Shown: piece by piece, positions 8,313 through 17,144 of the stretch
Numbering within the stretch: position 1 is the first letter of the stretch
Layout of the letters: each line of letters begins with the position of its first letter
NCBI GenBank assembly: GCA_015272165.1
Contig: JACYMF010000012.1
Location: 1 to 64,000, forward strand
Direction of reading: 5' to 3'
DNA length: 64,000 nt
DNA from: Cyanobacterium sp. T60_A2020_053
Lineage (GTDB): Bacteria; Cyanobacteriota; Cyanobacteriia; Cyanobacteriales; Cyanobacteriaceae
Notes under the pieces: model-generated
Told to the model about the DNA's origin: nothing
The model's database searches: none
Seen by the model: only the letters and a program-made list of their open reading frames with translations
Position numbers and translations under genes: made by a program

Positions 8313-9014
8313 TTATTGCACTCCCACAGCGCGCCCCCCCGAACCAAAAACCAGTAGACTATTCTGTCCAAAAGGCTCCCAACCCACCTGAAAACCTCGT
8401 TTAATCGCTTCTTCTCTAGCTGCGCGAAAAGTCGAAAAACTATCAGGACGCACGATGAAAGCAATATAATCAGTATGGGGGTCTAACGCTTCTAAAAAAC
8501 CAATAAAACGAGAATTTTCCTCCTGTAATTGCTTATTACCTTCTCCCACCGCTTGGCTATTTGGTTCATACCGAATCGAACCATCATTGATAAAAGTAAC
8601 CACATATTCACCATTATCAAAATAAAAATTACCCAATTCTCGACTAATTGTATTGGTACAATTTCTATATCTCGTTACCTGAGCCAAATAATAATCATAT
8701 AAATATTGACTCATGCGTTCTGGTATTTCAGGTAACTCACAGTCGGGTAAACGGTCAAATAATTCACTAATTTTACGCTCAATTTCAGGATTACTGACAT
8801 AAAAAACCTGTTGCCCTCTTAATTCAAAAAATTTTCCCTCTTTTTCCGTTTCCGCACGCAGAGGAGTTTTGATAATTCTCTCCACATCAACACTTAAAAG
8901 ACTAACAAATAAGCTAATAAACATTAAAACGCCAACCGTATTAGTTAAAACATCTAAAAAAGAATCTAAATTTTGGCTAGGTTGATTTACTTTTCTCTTT
9001 CTTCTATGGCGCAT
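8313..9014 (-). CDS. ExbD/TolR-like single-span membrane protein
   Basis: 233 aa. A basic N-terminus (MRHRRKRKVN) precedes one membrane span (about 20-42, with SFLDVLTNTVGVLMF), followed by a long periplasmic domain. The layout and the Asp at the start of the span recall ExbD/TolR and similar conserved cyanobacterial proteins. No ExbB/TolQ partner lies nearby. The C-terminal part contains FIVRPDSFSTFRAAREEA, like the periplasmic domain of ExbD relatives. The gene is alone on this strand, facing the plus-strand unit at 6.8-8.2 kb. Role unknown. Confidence 0.55.
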   Translation of the reverse strand: MRHRRKRKVNQPSQNLDSFLDVLTNTVGVLMFISLFVSLLSVDVERIIKTPLRAETEKEGKFFELRGQQVFYVSNPEIERKISELFDRLPDCELPEIPERMSQYLYDYYLAQVTRYRNCTNTISRELGNFYFDNGEYVVTFINDGSIRYEPNSQAVGEGNKQLQEENSRFIGFLEALDPHTDYIAFIVRPDSFSTFRAAREEAIKRGFQVGWEPFGQNSLLVFGSGGRAVGVQ

Positions 9015-9054
9015 AATACGGCTCTATTACTTTGAGTATGATAAATTATCGATG

Positions 9055-9213
9055 GGTATAGGGCAAAGGTTTTAAAAGGGCAAAGTTAAAGGGGCAAAGG
9101 GCAAAGGTTAAAAAAGGGCAAAGGTTTAAAGGCTTAACTCTTTAATTTATAAGCATTTCTCCTGACACCTGACACCTCCCCTCACTAAAATACTTTTTCA
9201 GCACCACCTATTT
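9055..9213. repeat. intergenic repeat mosaic
   Basis: GGGCAAAGG units (9060-9130), the CCTGACACC module (9152-9178), then CACTAAAATACTTTTTCAGC, a dispersed module also seen at 42008, 51265 and, inverted, at 56790. Confidence 0.65.
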
Positions 9214-10434
9214 AGTAAATAATTTAAAATAAATTGTATTACTAATTTCCTTGATAGGAAAAGCAAAATAAGTTAAAGGATTTATGGTAACAATAATATT
9301 CCTAAAATCCCTTTGAGCAAGGTTAACAATTTGTTGTGCTACCCAATCTGCTGACATCACGCCAATAGGGTTAAGATTACTTTTGAAAGGTCCTAAAATT
9401 AACTTACGAATTACACAAGGCGCATTAATGCGTTTGAGAGTAACAATTTCTCCCATGGTGCGCTTACTAAGCTCATATAATGGACTAAATGCTGGATTTA
9501 CCTCCGCTTCAGAGGTATTCACCCAAATTTCTTTAATGGCTTTATCACGGTTGGTTTTAACGGTTTGCAAAAACAATTCCATCAAACGCCATCCCGAAAA
9601 AGCATTTATTTCATAGGATGATTGCACCGCAATAGCGCCCTTCGCCCCATGCACATTAATACCGTGATTAATAATCAAAATATCGATGTTAGCCAGTAAA
9701 TCGCCCAACTTGTCTTCTTCTCCCACTTGCCAAGCAACGGTTTTAATGGGAATTTCTTCACCATTAACCTGAATACTTAAATCTTGATTTTTAGAAGTTA
9801 GGGCAGTTATTTTAGCTCCTTTTTGATGTAATTTAGCCATCAGCGCCCTTCCCAATGTACCACTAGCGCCCGTCACCGCAATTTTTTTCCCTTTCAAAGA
9901 TAAAGCAGTACCCATGATCTTATCAACTAAAGTTAAAGCGCCACAAAAATAAGCATCTTGATTTTCAAAATGATGGCGCCAATGATAAGTACGATTAACG
10001 AATAAACTAGCCGGTAAACTGGTAAAATCCCCTTGACGGTGGGTTAAATCGGTAATTTCATCAGCATAAGGCAAACCAAAACCCCTCGCCACTGCTGCGA
10101 AAACATAACCTAATGTATAAATTGAGCTAATCCAAGCCAACCATTGATAACCAGAAGGCAAAAAATTATTGATGATGACAATTTGAGCAAAAACAATGCT
10201 AAAAACCAACATTACCAAGGATTCAGGTAAATCATTGTACCAATTTGCCTGACGGTAAATTGTCTCACTTTTTACGGACAAATCAGGTCGAAAAATGCGA
10301 TGATGCCAACCATGGAGACGATATAAAGGTTGCCAAACATGGGAAAGCGCATGGTATAAATCCCGTACTATTTCCACCCCAATTAATGATAACAGGACGA
10401 CAAATCCTCCCGTTAACAAAAAATGATTAATCAT
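9208..10434 (-). CDS. sterol desaturase / short-chain dehydrogenase fusion
   Basis: 408-aa two-domain protein. Residues 1-180 form a di-iron membrane hydroxylase of the fatty acid hydroxylase/sterol desaturase superfamily, with histidine boxes HALSH, HGWHH and HWRHH between hydrophobic spans. Residues 183-400 form a Rossmann-fold SDR domain starting IAVTGASGTLGRA, with NHGINVHG in the middle and a YELSK catalytic Tyr-x-x-x-Lys. This fusion occurs in cyanobacteria. The combination suggests hydroxylation followed by oxidation of a lipid (for example a carotenoid or alcohol), but the substrate is unknown. The spans place it in a membrane with the SDR part soluble. Confidence 0.8.
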   Translation of the reverse strand: MINHFLLTGGFVVLLSLIGVEIVRDLYHALSHVWQPLYRLHGWHHRIFRPDLSVKSETIYRQANWYNDLPESLVMLVFSIVFAQIVIINNFLPSGYQWLAWISSIYTLGYVFAAVARGFGLPYADEITDLTHRQGDFTSLPASLFVNRTYHWRHHFENQDAYFCGALTLVDKIMGTALSLKGKKIAVTGASGTLGRALMAKLHQKGAKITALTSKNQDLSIQVNGEEIPIKTVAWQVGEEDKLGDLLANIDILIINHGINVHGAKGAIAVQSSYEINAFSGWRLMELFLQTVKTNRDKAIKEIWVNTSEAEVNPAFSPLYELSKRTMGEIVTLKRINAPCVIRKLILGPFKSNLNPIGVMSADWVAQQIVNLAQRDFRNIIVTINPLTYFAFPIKEISNTIYFKLFTK

Positions 10435-10525
10435 GAAGAGTTATTACATTGGACTTAAAATCGGTGAACTCTTTTAGTTTAACTGATTTTGTGCTTCACT
10501 GAACAGCAAAGGGAAGAAAAAATTT

Positions 10526-10585
10526 AGAATTTAGAATTTAGAAAACAATTAATTCTGCATTCTACATTCTTCATTCTGCATTCTT
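10526..10585. repeat. ATTTAGA / AGAATGC heptamer mosaic overlapping the cobA 3' end
   Basis: Tandem AATTTAGA heptamers, then AACAATTA, then (read on the minus strand) tandem AGAATGC/AGAATGA heptamers that are translated as the last residues of CobA. Confidence 0.8.
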
Positions 10586-11268
10586 GCCATATCACCAATG
10601 ACAATTACGGAAGGGGAAAGCTGAATATTAGCGGTTTCATTGATTACATTGCCCAGATTACTATACCAAATTTGCTGATTACTTCTTCCAGCATTTTTAA
10701 TGATTGTAATGGGTTGAGTTGAAGGGCGCTGGTTTTCGAGCAATTTCTCAATAATTATCGGTAAGTTTTTTCCCCCCATTAAAATAATTAGGGTATCCAG
10801 TTTACTAAGTATATGCCAATCTAAATTGTCGGCATCATGACCACTGATAACGGTAAAATTTTTACTAAGATTTTTTTCCGTTAGGGTTATCCCCGCCAAA
10901 AGTGGCGCCCCCAAAACTGACGAGATACCCGGTATTAATTCCACAGAAGCATTAATACGGTGAAGGGCGCTGATTTCTGGATTAATACGCCCAAATATGG
11001 CAGGATCACCGCTTTTAAGACGAATTACAATATCATATTTAAGGGCGTATTCTGTCAAAATTTTGTTAATACGGCTTTGGGGTGTGCTAAATTTCCCCCC
11101 TCTTTTTCCCACAGGGATTTTGATAGCGGTGGAGGGCGCTAGACTCAAGATACTTTCATCTACTAAGGCATCATAGATAATTACTTCCGCTTTTTGAATC
11201 AAACGGTAGGCTTTAACCGTTAGGTAATCAATGCCACCAATTCCAGCGCCCGTCAAATATACAGTCAT
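10549..11268 (-). CDS. cobA: uroporphyrinogen-III C-methyltransferase
   Basis: SAM-dependent enzyme that methylates uroporphyrinogen III at C2 and C7 to precorrin-2, the entry to siroheme and cobalamin. The 239-aa single-domain form lacks a CysG-type dehydrogenase part. The N-terminal motif is GAGIGGIDYLTVKA where most relatives have GAGPGDPxLLTxKA, and RLKSGDPAIFGR replaces RLKGGDP. The rest (PVGKRGGKFSTPQ, LIPGISSVLGAPLLAGI, TLIILMG) is standard. The final residues (MQNEECRMQN) are encoded by a tandem heptamer repeat and look like an acquired tail. Function is likely despite the motif changes. Confidence 0.88.
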   Translation of the reverse strand: MTVYLTGAGIGGIDYLTVKAYRLIQKAEVIIYDALVDESILSLAPSTAIKIPVGKRGGKFSTPQSRINKILTEYALKYDIVIRLKSGDPAIFGRINPEISALHRINASVELIPGISSVLGAPLLAGITLTEKNLSKNFTVISGHDADNLDWHILSKLDTLIILMGGKNLPIIIEKLLENQRPSTQPITIIKNAGRSNQQIWYSNLGNVINETANIQLSPSVIVIGDMARMQNEECRMQN

Positions 11269-11327
11269 AATTAGGTTTTAGTAATTTAACATACAGGGAG
11301 GAAAGGGAGAAAGGGAGAAGGGGAGAT

Positions 11328-11358
11328 TATAATTCATAATTCATAATTCATAATTCAT
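11328..11358. repeat. CATAATT heptamer array
   Basis: About four copies of CATAATT, preceded by purine-rich GGAGAAAGG repeats. It abuts the stop codon of the minus-strand gene ending at 11358. Confidence 0.85.
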
Positions 11359-11690
11359 TATCGGTTTCCGCAACAAGTGTCAATGCCGAAACTTTTGAGA
11401 ATTAAATCACTAACAGCATTAGCGATGGCAAATTCACTATAAAAACTTTTTTGAAAATCAAACGACTGCATTTCCGTGACAATGGCAATCACTAAACTAC
11501 CCAAATCATTTTCTCCCTCAAGACGCTGACGATTAAAAATTTCTGAGGCACGAATAGCAATAATTTCGTTAATGGCTTCAGGTAAAAATTCCTCATTTAA
11601 CCAATGATGCAAATTCTGTTTAAGCCATGTTTTTTCTGCGTCAGCGTCTTCTACGGGGGGTAAAACAATAGGAAGAATGGGTTGAGACAT
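11358..11690 (-). CDS. conserved hypothetical protein
   Basis: 110 aa, acidic and mostly helical: LPPVEDADAEKTWLKQNLHH near the N-terminus, then a long helical stretch and a C-terminal DTCCGNR with a Cys pair. No signal peptide or membrane span. I do not recognise a named family; the composition and clean frame argue that it is real. It is divergent from aat, sharing a 58-base intergenic region, so the two promoters probably overlap. The stop codon lies against a CATAATT array. Confidence 0.55.
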   Translation of the reverse strand: MSQPILPIVLPPVEDADAEKTWLKQNLHHWLNEEFLPEAINEIIAIRASEIFNRQRLEGENDLGSLVIAIVTEMQSFDFQKSFYSEFAIANAVSDLILKSFGIDTCCGNR

Positions 11691-11748
11691 GATTAAATAT
11701 TATATGTAAACTATTGCCTATTGAAAATTATAAGGATTTTCCGCCATT

Positions 11749-12321
11749 ATGATAGATATTCCCGCCATTATTCAGGGATACGCCCACGGTAATTTTTTGA
11801 TGGCTGATGACTATAATAATTTGGGGTGGTACTCTAGTAATGAACGCACTCTAATCCCCCTAGATGAGCGTTTCCGCTATCCAAAGTCTCTACAACGAGT
11901 TTTGAATCAAAATCTCTTTTCTATAGCCATTAGTCGTGATTTTCTGGGAGTATGTTATGGTTGCGCTAATCGAGAACAAACTTGGATTTCCCCAGAGTTA
12001 ATCGAAATTTACTGGCAGTTGCATCAGGCGGGATGGGCGCATAGTTTCGAGACTTGGCAAGGGGATAAGTTAGCTGGTGGTATTCTCGGTATCGTCATTC
12101 GTGGTGCTTTTATTGGGGAATCGATGTTTTTTAATATCCCTAATGCTTCTAAGGTGGCAATGGTAAGACTGGTACAACACTTACGGGAGCGTCAATTCGT
12201 GGTTTTTGATGCCCAAATGCAAAACCCTCATCTGGAGCGATTTGGTTCTTATATTGTTGATAATCGTAACTATATGAAGCTATTGGCAAGGGCGCTGGAT
12301 ACCCCCTCTCAGTTTCTTTGA
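11749..12321 (+). CDS. aat: leucyl/phenylalanyl-tRNA--protein transferase
   Basis: Transfers Leu or Phe from its tRNA to N-terminal Arg or Lys of proteins, creating N-degrons for ClpS/ClpAP. The 190-aa protein is slightly short but complete. Family motifs: GYAHGNFLMAD at the N-terminus (usual form GYxxGxFPM), WYSSNERTLIPL, HSFETWQGDKLAGGILGIVI with the invariant GGxxG, FIGESMFF, and FDAQMQNPHLERFG near the C-terminus. The start ATG gives MIDIPAIIQGY, normal for cyanobacterial members. Confidence 0.93.
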   Translation: MIDIPAIIQGYAHGNFLMADDYNNLGWYSSNERTLIPLDERFRYPKSLQRVLNQNLFSIAISRDFLGVCYGCANREQTWISPELIEIYWQLHQAGWAHSFETWQGDKLAGGILGIVIRGAFIGESMFFNIPNASKVAMVRLVQHLRERQFVVFDAQMQNPHLERFGSYIVDNRNYMKLLARALDTPSQFL

Positions 12322-12628
12322 TTACGGCGGAGGGCGCACTCCACCCTACAATTAAATTAATGTCAGTGCCAATGATTTATGTTTGATAATATTTGTAAAT
12401 TTTTAGCGGAAAATGACGATTAATTAAGGTAGTTATTTTTTGCAAGACGAGCAAAACTATAAAAAATTATAGTCTAGTATTGCTTCATTTTCTTATGGAG
12501 TAAATGCCCTACATTATCGATCAATATCTGAGTTTTGGTATAAAGATAATTCCTAAAAAATCTAAGAATGAACAGTCTATTAAATTAACTAAAAATTAAT
12601 GCAAACGTCATATTTATAAATAGAAAGA
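12322..12628. other. intergenic region with a degraded gene piece
   Basis: Begins with a variant of the dispersed motif (GGCGGAGGGCGCACTCC), then a short remnant described separately at 12379. The rest is AT-rich without a credible gene, promoter or hairpin. Confidence 0.5.
12379..12423 (+). pseudogene. N-terminal remnant of an Rpn/DUF4351-type nuclease gene
   Basis: ATG followed by codons for MFDNICKFLAENDD and a stop. MFDNICKFLAE is how many cyanobacterial Rpn-family (recombination-promoting nuclease, often annotated DUF4351) proteins begin. Nothing after the stop continues the family sequence in an obvious way, so this looks like the residue of a deleted gene. Only eleven residues support this. 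Confidence 0.4.
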
Positions 12629-13021
12629 TTATTTGTGAAATTTAAAATGTTGTAAAATCATATCCAAAAATGATTTATCCCAATAATCATAATGAGCAAT
12701 AATTAAATTATTTTCTACTTTTAAAACACTTCTACCCGATACAGAAATAAAGGGTTGCCAAGGTAATGGACTATTCCAAGACATGGTCCAAAGAGTATTA
12801 ATTTCCTGTTCATTTTCATTGATTTCGTGTAATTCAAGGTGAAGATTAGCAAACCATTTCCTCAAAAAACCAATCATTTCTTGATATTTTTTTAAGCCTG
12901 TAAAATCATAAACTGGGTCTTTGAAATGGACATTTTCAGCATAGATATTATAAGTTTGATTCTCAGGAAAATTCTGATAATCTTTTTTGATTATTTCCAT
13001 TAAGTTATTCATTTTATCCAT
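12629..13021 (-). CDS. DUF2358 family protein
   Basis: 130 aa of the NTF2-like fold found in cyanobacteria and plant plastids. Diagnostic stretches are YAENVHFKDPVYDFTGLKKY, WTMSWNSPLPWQPFISVSG and AHYDYWDKS near the C-terminus. Its start codon overlaps the stop of the upstream kinase gene by eight bases (ATGGATAA context), so the two are translated from one message. A second ATG three codons in (13012) is possible. Molecular function unknown; the coupling to a kinase is notable. Confidence 0.75.
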   Translation of the reverse strand: MDKMNNLMEIIKKDYQNFPENQTYNIYAENVHFKDPVYDFTGLKKYQEMIGFLRKWFANLHLELHEINENEQEINTLWTMSWNSPLPWQPFISVSGRSVLKVENNLIIAHYDYWDKSFLDMILQHFKFHK

Positions 13022-14525
13022 AAATTTCCATAGTTTGAGATTTTTCTAATTGTAATAAAATTTTGGGCTTCATCATTTCAAAATCCTGTTGTAATTTTCT
13101 TTTACTGATTTGAGATTGACGACTATCTTGAACATTTAACATTTTTCCTACCGATAACCACTGTTTGATATTCGTGCGCTGTTTGAGCATTACTTTACAG
13201 GGGATGAAGTGATGACATTTACCATTTTGCTCAAGAGGGAAAAATAAAATATAATATCTTTTAACTTCACTTAATAAACTGGCAATTTGTTCTCCCATGT
13301 TGGTTTTCAAATCAAGGTAGCAAGGCAACCAGCGCGCGCCACACTCAGCATTATATAACACTGTAATCCATAAAATCATGGGATGAGGATAACTTTGAAA
13401 AATAAACTGATTGTAACGAATATCATTTTTTCTTTTTTCAATATCTTCTCTTTCTAGCATCGTGCAAAGAGTAGCAATTTTTTCATCTTCATAGCTACTG
13501 AGGCGAGGAAAAACAATTTTTTTTTCTGGTTTATCTTTAGGCCATCTCATATTTAATAAGAAAGTATCTAAATCAATTTTTAGGTCTTCATTGGCAAAAT
13601 AATAATTATTACTACTACTAATAGTCTGTACTAAATTAATTTTTAAAATATTTCTAGCAATATTATCTAATTTTTGAGCAATTTCTCCAGTATTTCTCGG
13701 TCTTTTTGAGGGAGATTTTTCTAAACACTGCATGATTAAATCATTTAATTCATCAGGAAGATTTAACTCATAAGGTAAAGGTTGAGGAGGTATTTCTACA
13801 TGAGCTTTAAACCATTCTCCAACGGAATTATGTTCTGTTGTCCAAGGTAATTTTTGCGTTAACATTTCATATAAAATAACTCCTAAGCTGTATATATCAG
13901 ATCGGTTATCAAGTTCATGTCCTTGTAGTTGTTCTGGAGAACAATAACGAGGTGTGCCAACAAATTCTTCGGAATAATCATTTTCACTTTGTGCTATTTT
14001 TGCAATACCAAAATCAAGCACTTTAATCTGCTCTTTTCCGTCTTGATTTTCAATCACAAATATATTAGTAGGCTTTAAATCACGATGAATAATAGGACAG
14101 ATTTCTCCTCGAAAAAAGATACCATTATGAGCAGTTTCCATGGCGCTGCAAATTTGTCGGGCAAATTCAAAAAATGTTGGTAAACTAACAGTGTGAATGT
14201 CAATAACTTCGCTTAAATTTTCCCCTTGTAATAGTTCCATCACATAAAAAGGAACTTTATTTTCGTCCACCCCATAATCCATAACTTTGACAATATTTTC
14301 GCATCTTTCCGCAAGAAGGGCGCTGACGGTAGCTTCTCTTTGGAAACGCTCGATCATTTTCATATCGTCAAGAGATCGAGTTAAAATTTTCACAGCTACT
14401 TGATTTTTAGGGGAGGCTTTATCCAGCGCCCGATAAACTTTACCCATCGCCCCAGTGCCGACTACTTCTAATAATTGGTAGCGTTGCACCAACAATTTTT
14501 CGGCGGATAAGTCGCTACTACTCAT
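13014..14525 (-). CDS. serine/threonine protein kinase with conserved C-terminal domain (kinase A)
   Basis: 503 aa. Hanks-type kinase at residues 16-290: glycine loop GTGAMGKV (23-30), Lys46, HRDLKPTN (147-154), DFGIAK (171-176) and activation-segment GTPRYCSPEQ. No membrane span. Residues about 330-490 form a second domain containing KKIVFPRLSSYE, PHPMILWITVLYN and RWLPCYLDLKTN. The same domain follows the kinase encoded at 40.3-41.8 kb, so the two are paralogues. I do not recognise this domain from a named family. The gene is translationally coupled to a DUF2358 gene. Targets unknown. Confidence 0.88.
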   Translation of the reverse strand: MSSSDLSAEKLLVQRYQLLEVVGTGAMGKVYRALDKASPKNQVAVKILTRSLDDMKMIERFQREATVSALLAERCENIVKVMDYGVDENKVPFYVMELLQGENLSEVIDIHTVSLPTFFEFARQICSAMETAHNGIFFRGEICPIIHRDLKPTNIFVIENQDGKEQIKVLDFGIAKIAQSENDYSEEFVGTPRYCSPEQLQGHELDNRSDIYSLGVILYEMLTQKLPWTTEHNSVGEWFKAHVEIPPQPLPYELNLPDELNDLIMQCLEKSPSKRPRNTGEIAQKLDNIARNILKINLVQTISSSNNYYFANEDLKIDLDTFLLNMRWPKDKPEKKIVFPRLSSYEDEKIATLCTMLEREDIEKRKNDIRYNQFIFQSYPHPMILWITVLYNAECGARWLPCYLDLKTNMGEQIASLLSEVKRYYILFFPLEQNGKCHHFIPCKVMLKQRTNIKQWLSVGKMLNVQDSRQSQISKRKLQQDFEMMKPKILLQLEKSQTMEIYG

Positions 14526-14937
14526 ATTTTTACCCTTTGGTTATCTATTTCCGATGTTCTTTATTATACAAGGTGCTTTCTAGCATAAACCATTGAGGAT
14601 TGCCATAGACTAAAATAAGGTAATAAAGAGTAGCGGTGAACTACTGTTCAAATTATCTTTTTACGAAGGTTGTCTTTTTCCCTAATTTCTAAAATTAGTC
14701 TGTGCCAATTTAGAAAGTGTCACAGGTAAATAGTGAAGGGCGCTGGATTTAGTATTAAATGTTATTTGAGTGAGGAGTGAAATAAGAAAGCCTTCGGAGT
14801 CGAAACAAGGAAAGACGCCCGAAGGTTTTTTTTTGGATTTGTAAGAATAATACTTTTTTAGCAATCCCTAATTAATTGAAGATCGACAAAGAATGATGAA
14901 TAATAAATAATGATTCTTTGAATATGAGTAATAGATA
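14526..14937. other. intergenic region between kinase A and gcvH
   Basis: Holds a dispersed motif copy (GTGAAGGGCGCTGG at 14733), a GTGAGGAGT element (14770-14778) and the hairpin at 14791. Short minus-strand frames here are not convincing. No glycine riboswitch consensus is visible upstream of gcvH. Confidence 0.5.
14791..14834 (+). terminator. terminator-like hairpin with no gene before it
   Basis: CCTTCGG and CCGAAGG pair, followed by nine T on the plus strand. No plus-strand gene precedes it, so it either ends an unseen small transcript or acts as an attenuator before gcvH. Confidence 0.5.
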
Positions 14938-15336
14938 ATGACCTTAGAATATCCTGACGATTTACAATATCTCGATACCCATGAATATGTGCGCCTCGAA
15001 GAAGACGACATGGCAACCATCGGTTTAAGTGCCTTTGCCCTTGAAGAATTAGGAGATGTGGTATTTTTAGAACTGGCGGAAGCCGGTGATACCATCAGTG
15101 CTGGAGATCAAATTGGTACGATTGAATCAGTAAAAGCCGTTTCGGAAATCTATTCTCCCGTTACTGGTACAGTAATTGATCGTAATGAAATGTTGATCGA
15201 GCAACCAGAAGCTATCGTAGATGATCCTTATGGAGAAGGTTGGTTATTAAAAGTGCGTCTTGATGATCCTAACGAAGAATTAGAAGATACTCTTAGCGCC
15301 CTCCAATATCGCTCTTTAGTTGAACCAGAAAGCTAA
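14938..15336 (+). CDS. gcvH: glycine cleavage system H protein
   Basis: Lipoyl carrier of the glycine cleavage complex, shuttling the methylamine group between P, T and L proteins; in cyanobacteria it serves photorespiratory glycine breakdown. 132 aa. The lipoylated Lys66 lies in GTIESVKAVSEIYSP. Other family features are THEYVRLEEDDMATIGL and the C-terminal ENEGWLL-like stretch YGEGWLLKVRL. The acidic C-terminal tail is slightly extended. The gene stands alone; gcvP and gcvT are not in the window. Confidence 0.95.
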   Translation: MTLEYPDDLQYLDTHEYVRLEEDDMATIGLSAFALEELGDVVFLELAEAGDTISAGDQIGTIESVKAVSEIYSPVTGTVIDRNEMLIEQPEAIVDDPYGEGWLLKVRLDDPNEELEDTLSALQYRSLVEPES

Positions 15337-15395
15337 TAATTAATCACCATCACCAAAAATTATTGTTAATTATTTCTTAACTAATTACTCAAATT

Positions 15396-15409
15396 GTATT
15401 TACTTATAC
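15396..15409 (+). promoter_or_regulatory. putative NtcA site upstream of amt
   Basis: GTA, eight bases, TAC: an exact match to the NtcA palindrome core. AT-rich -10-like sequence (TATGAAT) follows about 20-22 bases downstream, close to the class II spacing at NtcA-activated promoters. It lies about 180 bases before the amt start, implying a long leader. Confidence 0.5.
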
Positions 15410-15586
15410 AGAAAAGACATGGTGAAAAGTATGAATATTTATCAGTCATAAACATGACCTGTAAAATTCAAAAATCACATCATCGACTTGTATTAATTTC
15501 ATCAGTAATTGATGTAAAAAAAATAGTATGAGGAACGTGGTGAGGAGTGATCCTTCTTAGTCAAAGGAATTAACAATCTAAAAACG

Positions 15587-17113
15587 ATGGTGATAATGTC
15601 AAAAAAAATACAATCAAAAACGTCTCGGTCCAAAAATCAGGACAGTGTTATATTAAATGCTATTAATTGGTTTCGTAACCTTTTTTCCCCTTATTGGTTA
15701 GCTTGTATCCCTCTTAGCGCCCTGATCGTGGTAGTTTGGAATGCGGCGGCGGGCGCTCAGGGTTTTAGTCAACCAGAAGATGTTGCTCAATTAAAAATAG
15801 TAGTTGATTCCATTTTTCTTTTAATAACTGGAATTCTCGTGGTTTTCATGAATGCTGGTTTTGCGATGTTAGAAGCTGGTTTTTGCCGTCAAAAGAATGC
15901 TGTCAATGTCTTGGCGAAAAACTTAATCGTTTTTGCTATTGCTTCTTTAGTTTATTGGGCTATTGGTTACGCCTTAATGTATGGCAATGGTAATGGTTTT
16001 ATCGGCTTCAGTGGATTTTTCTTTGGTGGTAGCAGTTTACCTTACAGTGATGCCGAACATTTTGAGATAGTTCGACAAATGGTTGATGGTCAAGAGGTAG
16101 AAATTAAAACCTTAACAAAAGTGCCTGAATCCATTTCCTTCTTCTTCCAAATGGCATTTGCTGCTACTGCCGCTACCATCGTATCTGGTGCTGTAGCTGA
16201 AAGAATCCGTTTTGATGCGTTTTTAGTTTTCAGCGTTTTATTAGTTGGTATCGCTTACCCTATTACTGGTCATTGGATTTGGGATGGTGGTTGGTTAGCT
16301 AGTATGGGATTCCGTGACTTTGCTGGTTCTACTGCTGTTCACTCCGTTGGTGGTTGGGCAGCGTTGATGGGTGCAGCTATTCTCGGTCCTCGTCAAGGGA
16401 AATACTCTAGTGACGGCAAAGCTAACGCTATTCCCGGTCATAATATGAGTATTGCGACTTTGGGTTGTTTAATTCTTTGGATTGGCTGGTTTGGTTTTAA
16501 CCCCGGTTCAGAATTAGCAGCTACTGCCAATGTTCCTTACATTGCTTTAACTACTAACTTAGCTGCCGCTGCTGGTGGTTGTACCGCTACTGCTACTTCA
16601 TGGATTAAAGATGGTAAACCAGACCTTTCTATGATTATTAACGGTGTCTTAGCTGGATTAGTTGGTATTACGGCGGGGTGCGGTGATGTTACCTATTTTG
16701 GTGCCGTAATTATTGGTGCTATTGCTGGAGTTTTAGTGGTATTTTCCGTTGGTTTCTTTGACCAAGTTCTGAAAATTGACGATCCGGTGGGCGCTACTTC
16801 TGTTCACTTAGTTTGTGGTATTTGGGGAACTTTAGCAGTTGGTATCTTTAGCACTAATGGTCATAGTTTCTTTACTCAGTTAATTGGTGTTTTGACGGTA
16901 GGCGGTTTTACAGTGGTTGTCAGTACCATCTTCTGGTATGCCATTAAAGCAACTATCGGTATCAGAGTTCATGAAGAAGAAGAAATTAAAGGTTTGGATA
17001 TTTCTGAACATGGTATGGAGGCTTACAGTGGCTTTGTCAAAGAAGCTGACGTTCTCAGTGGTGGTTTTGCCAGTTCTATGAGTGGGGAAGTTTCTTCTGG
17101 TATGGAAAGTTAA
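15587..17113 (+). CDS. amt: ammonium transporter (Amt family)
   Basis: 508-aa inner-membrane channel for ammonium/ammonia. After a variable N-terminus it has an extra hydrophobic segment (36-56) ending AAAGAQ, probably a cleaved signal-like helix, then about eleven spans. Conserved features are [33 protein letters not shown], the twin-His region [11 protein letters not shown] and [18 protein letters not shown]. An alternative ATG at 15596 would begin MSKKIQ and has a GGTGAT stretch before it. The long leader carries an NtcA-like site and a GTGAGGAGT element, consistent with nitrogen control. It ends at a strong bidirectional hairpin shared with recR. Confidence 0.95.
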   Translation: MVIMSKKIQSKTSRSKNQDSVILNAINWFRNLFSPYWLACIPLSALIVVVWNAAAGAQGFSQPEDVAQLKIVVDSIFLLITGILVVFMNAGFAMLEAGFCRQKNAVNVLAKNLIVFAIASLVYWAIGYALMYGNGNGFIGFSGFFFGGSSLPYSDAEHFEIVRQMVDGQEVEIKTLTKVPESISFFFQMAFAATAATIVSGAVAERIRFDAFLVFSVLLVGIAYPITGHWIWDGGWLASMGFRDFAGSTAVHSVGGWAALMGAAILGPRQGKYSSDGKANAIPGHNMSIATLGCLILWIGWFGFNPGSELAATANVPYIALTTNLAAAAGGCTATATSWIKDGKPDLSMIINGVLAGLVGITAGCGDVTYFGAVIIGAIAGVLVVFSVGFFDQVLKIDDPVGATSVHLVCGIWGTLAVGIFSTNGHSFFTQLIGVLTVGGFTVVVSTIFWYAIKATIGIRVHEEEEIKGLDISEHGMEAYSGFVKEADVLSGGFASSMSGEVSSGMES

Positions 17114-17144
17114 TTTTCCCAAAACCTTTGTAATTTCTAAGTTT

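Noticed and set aside
14682-14864. 60-codon minus-strand frame
   Set aside because: It overlaps the hairpin and T-run at 14791-14834 and shows no conserved pattern.
14640-14937. Glycine riboswitch upstream of gcvH
   Set aside because: The tandem aptamer consensus is absent; only an isolated terminator-like hairpin is present.
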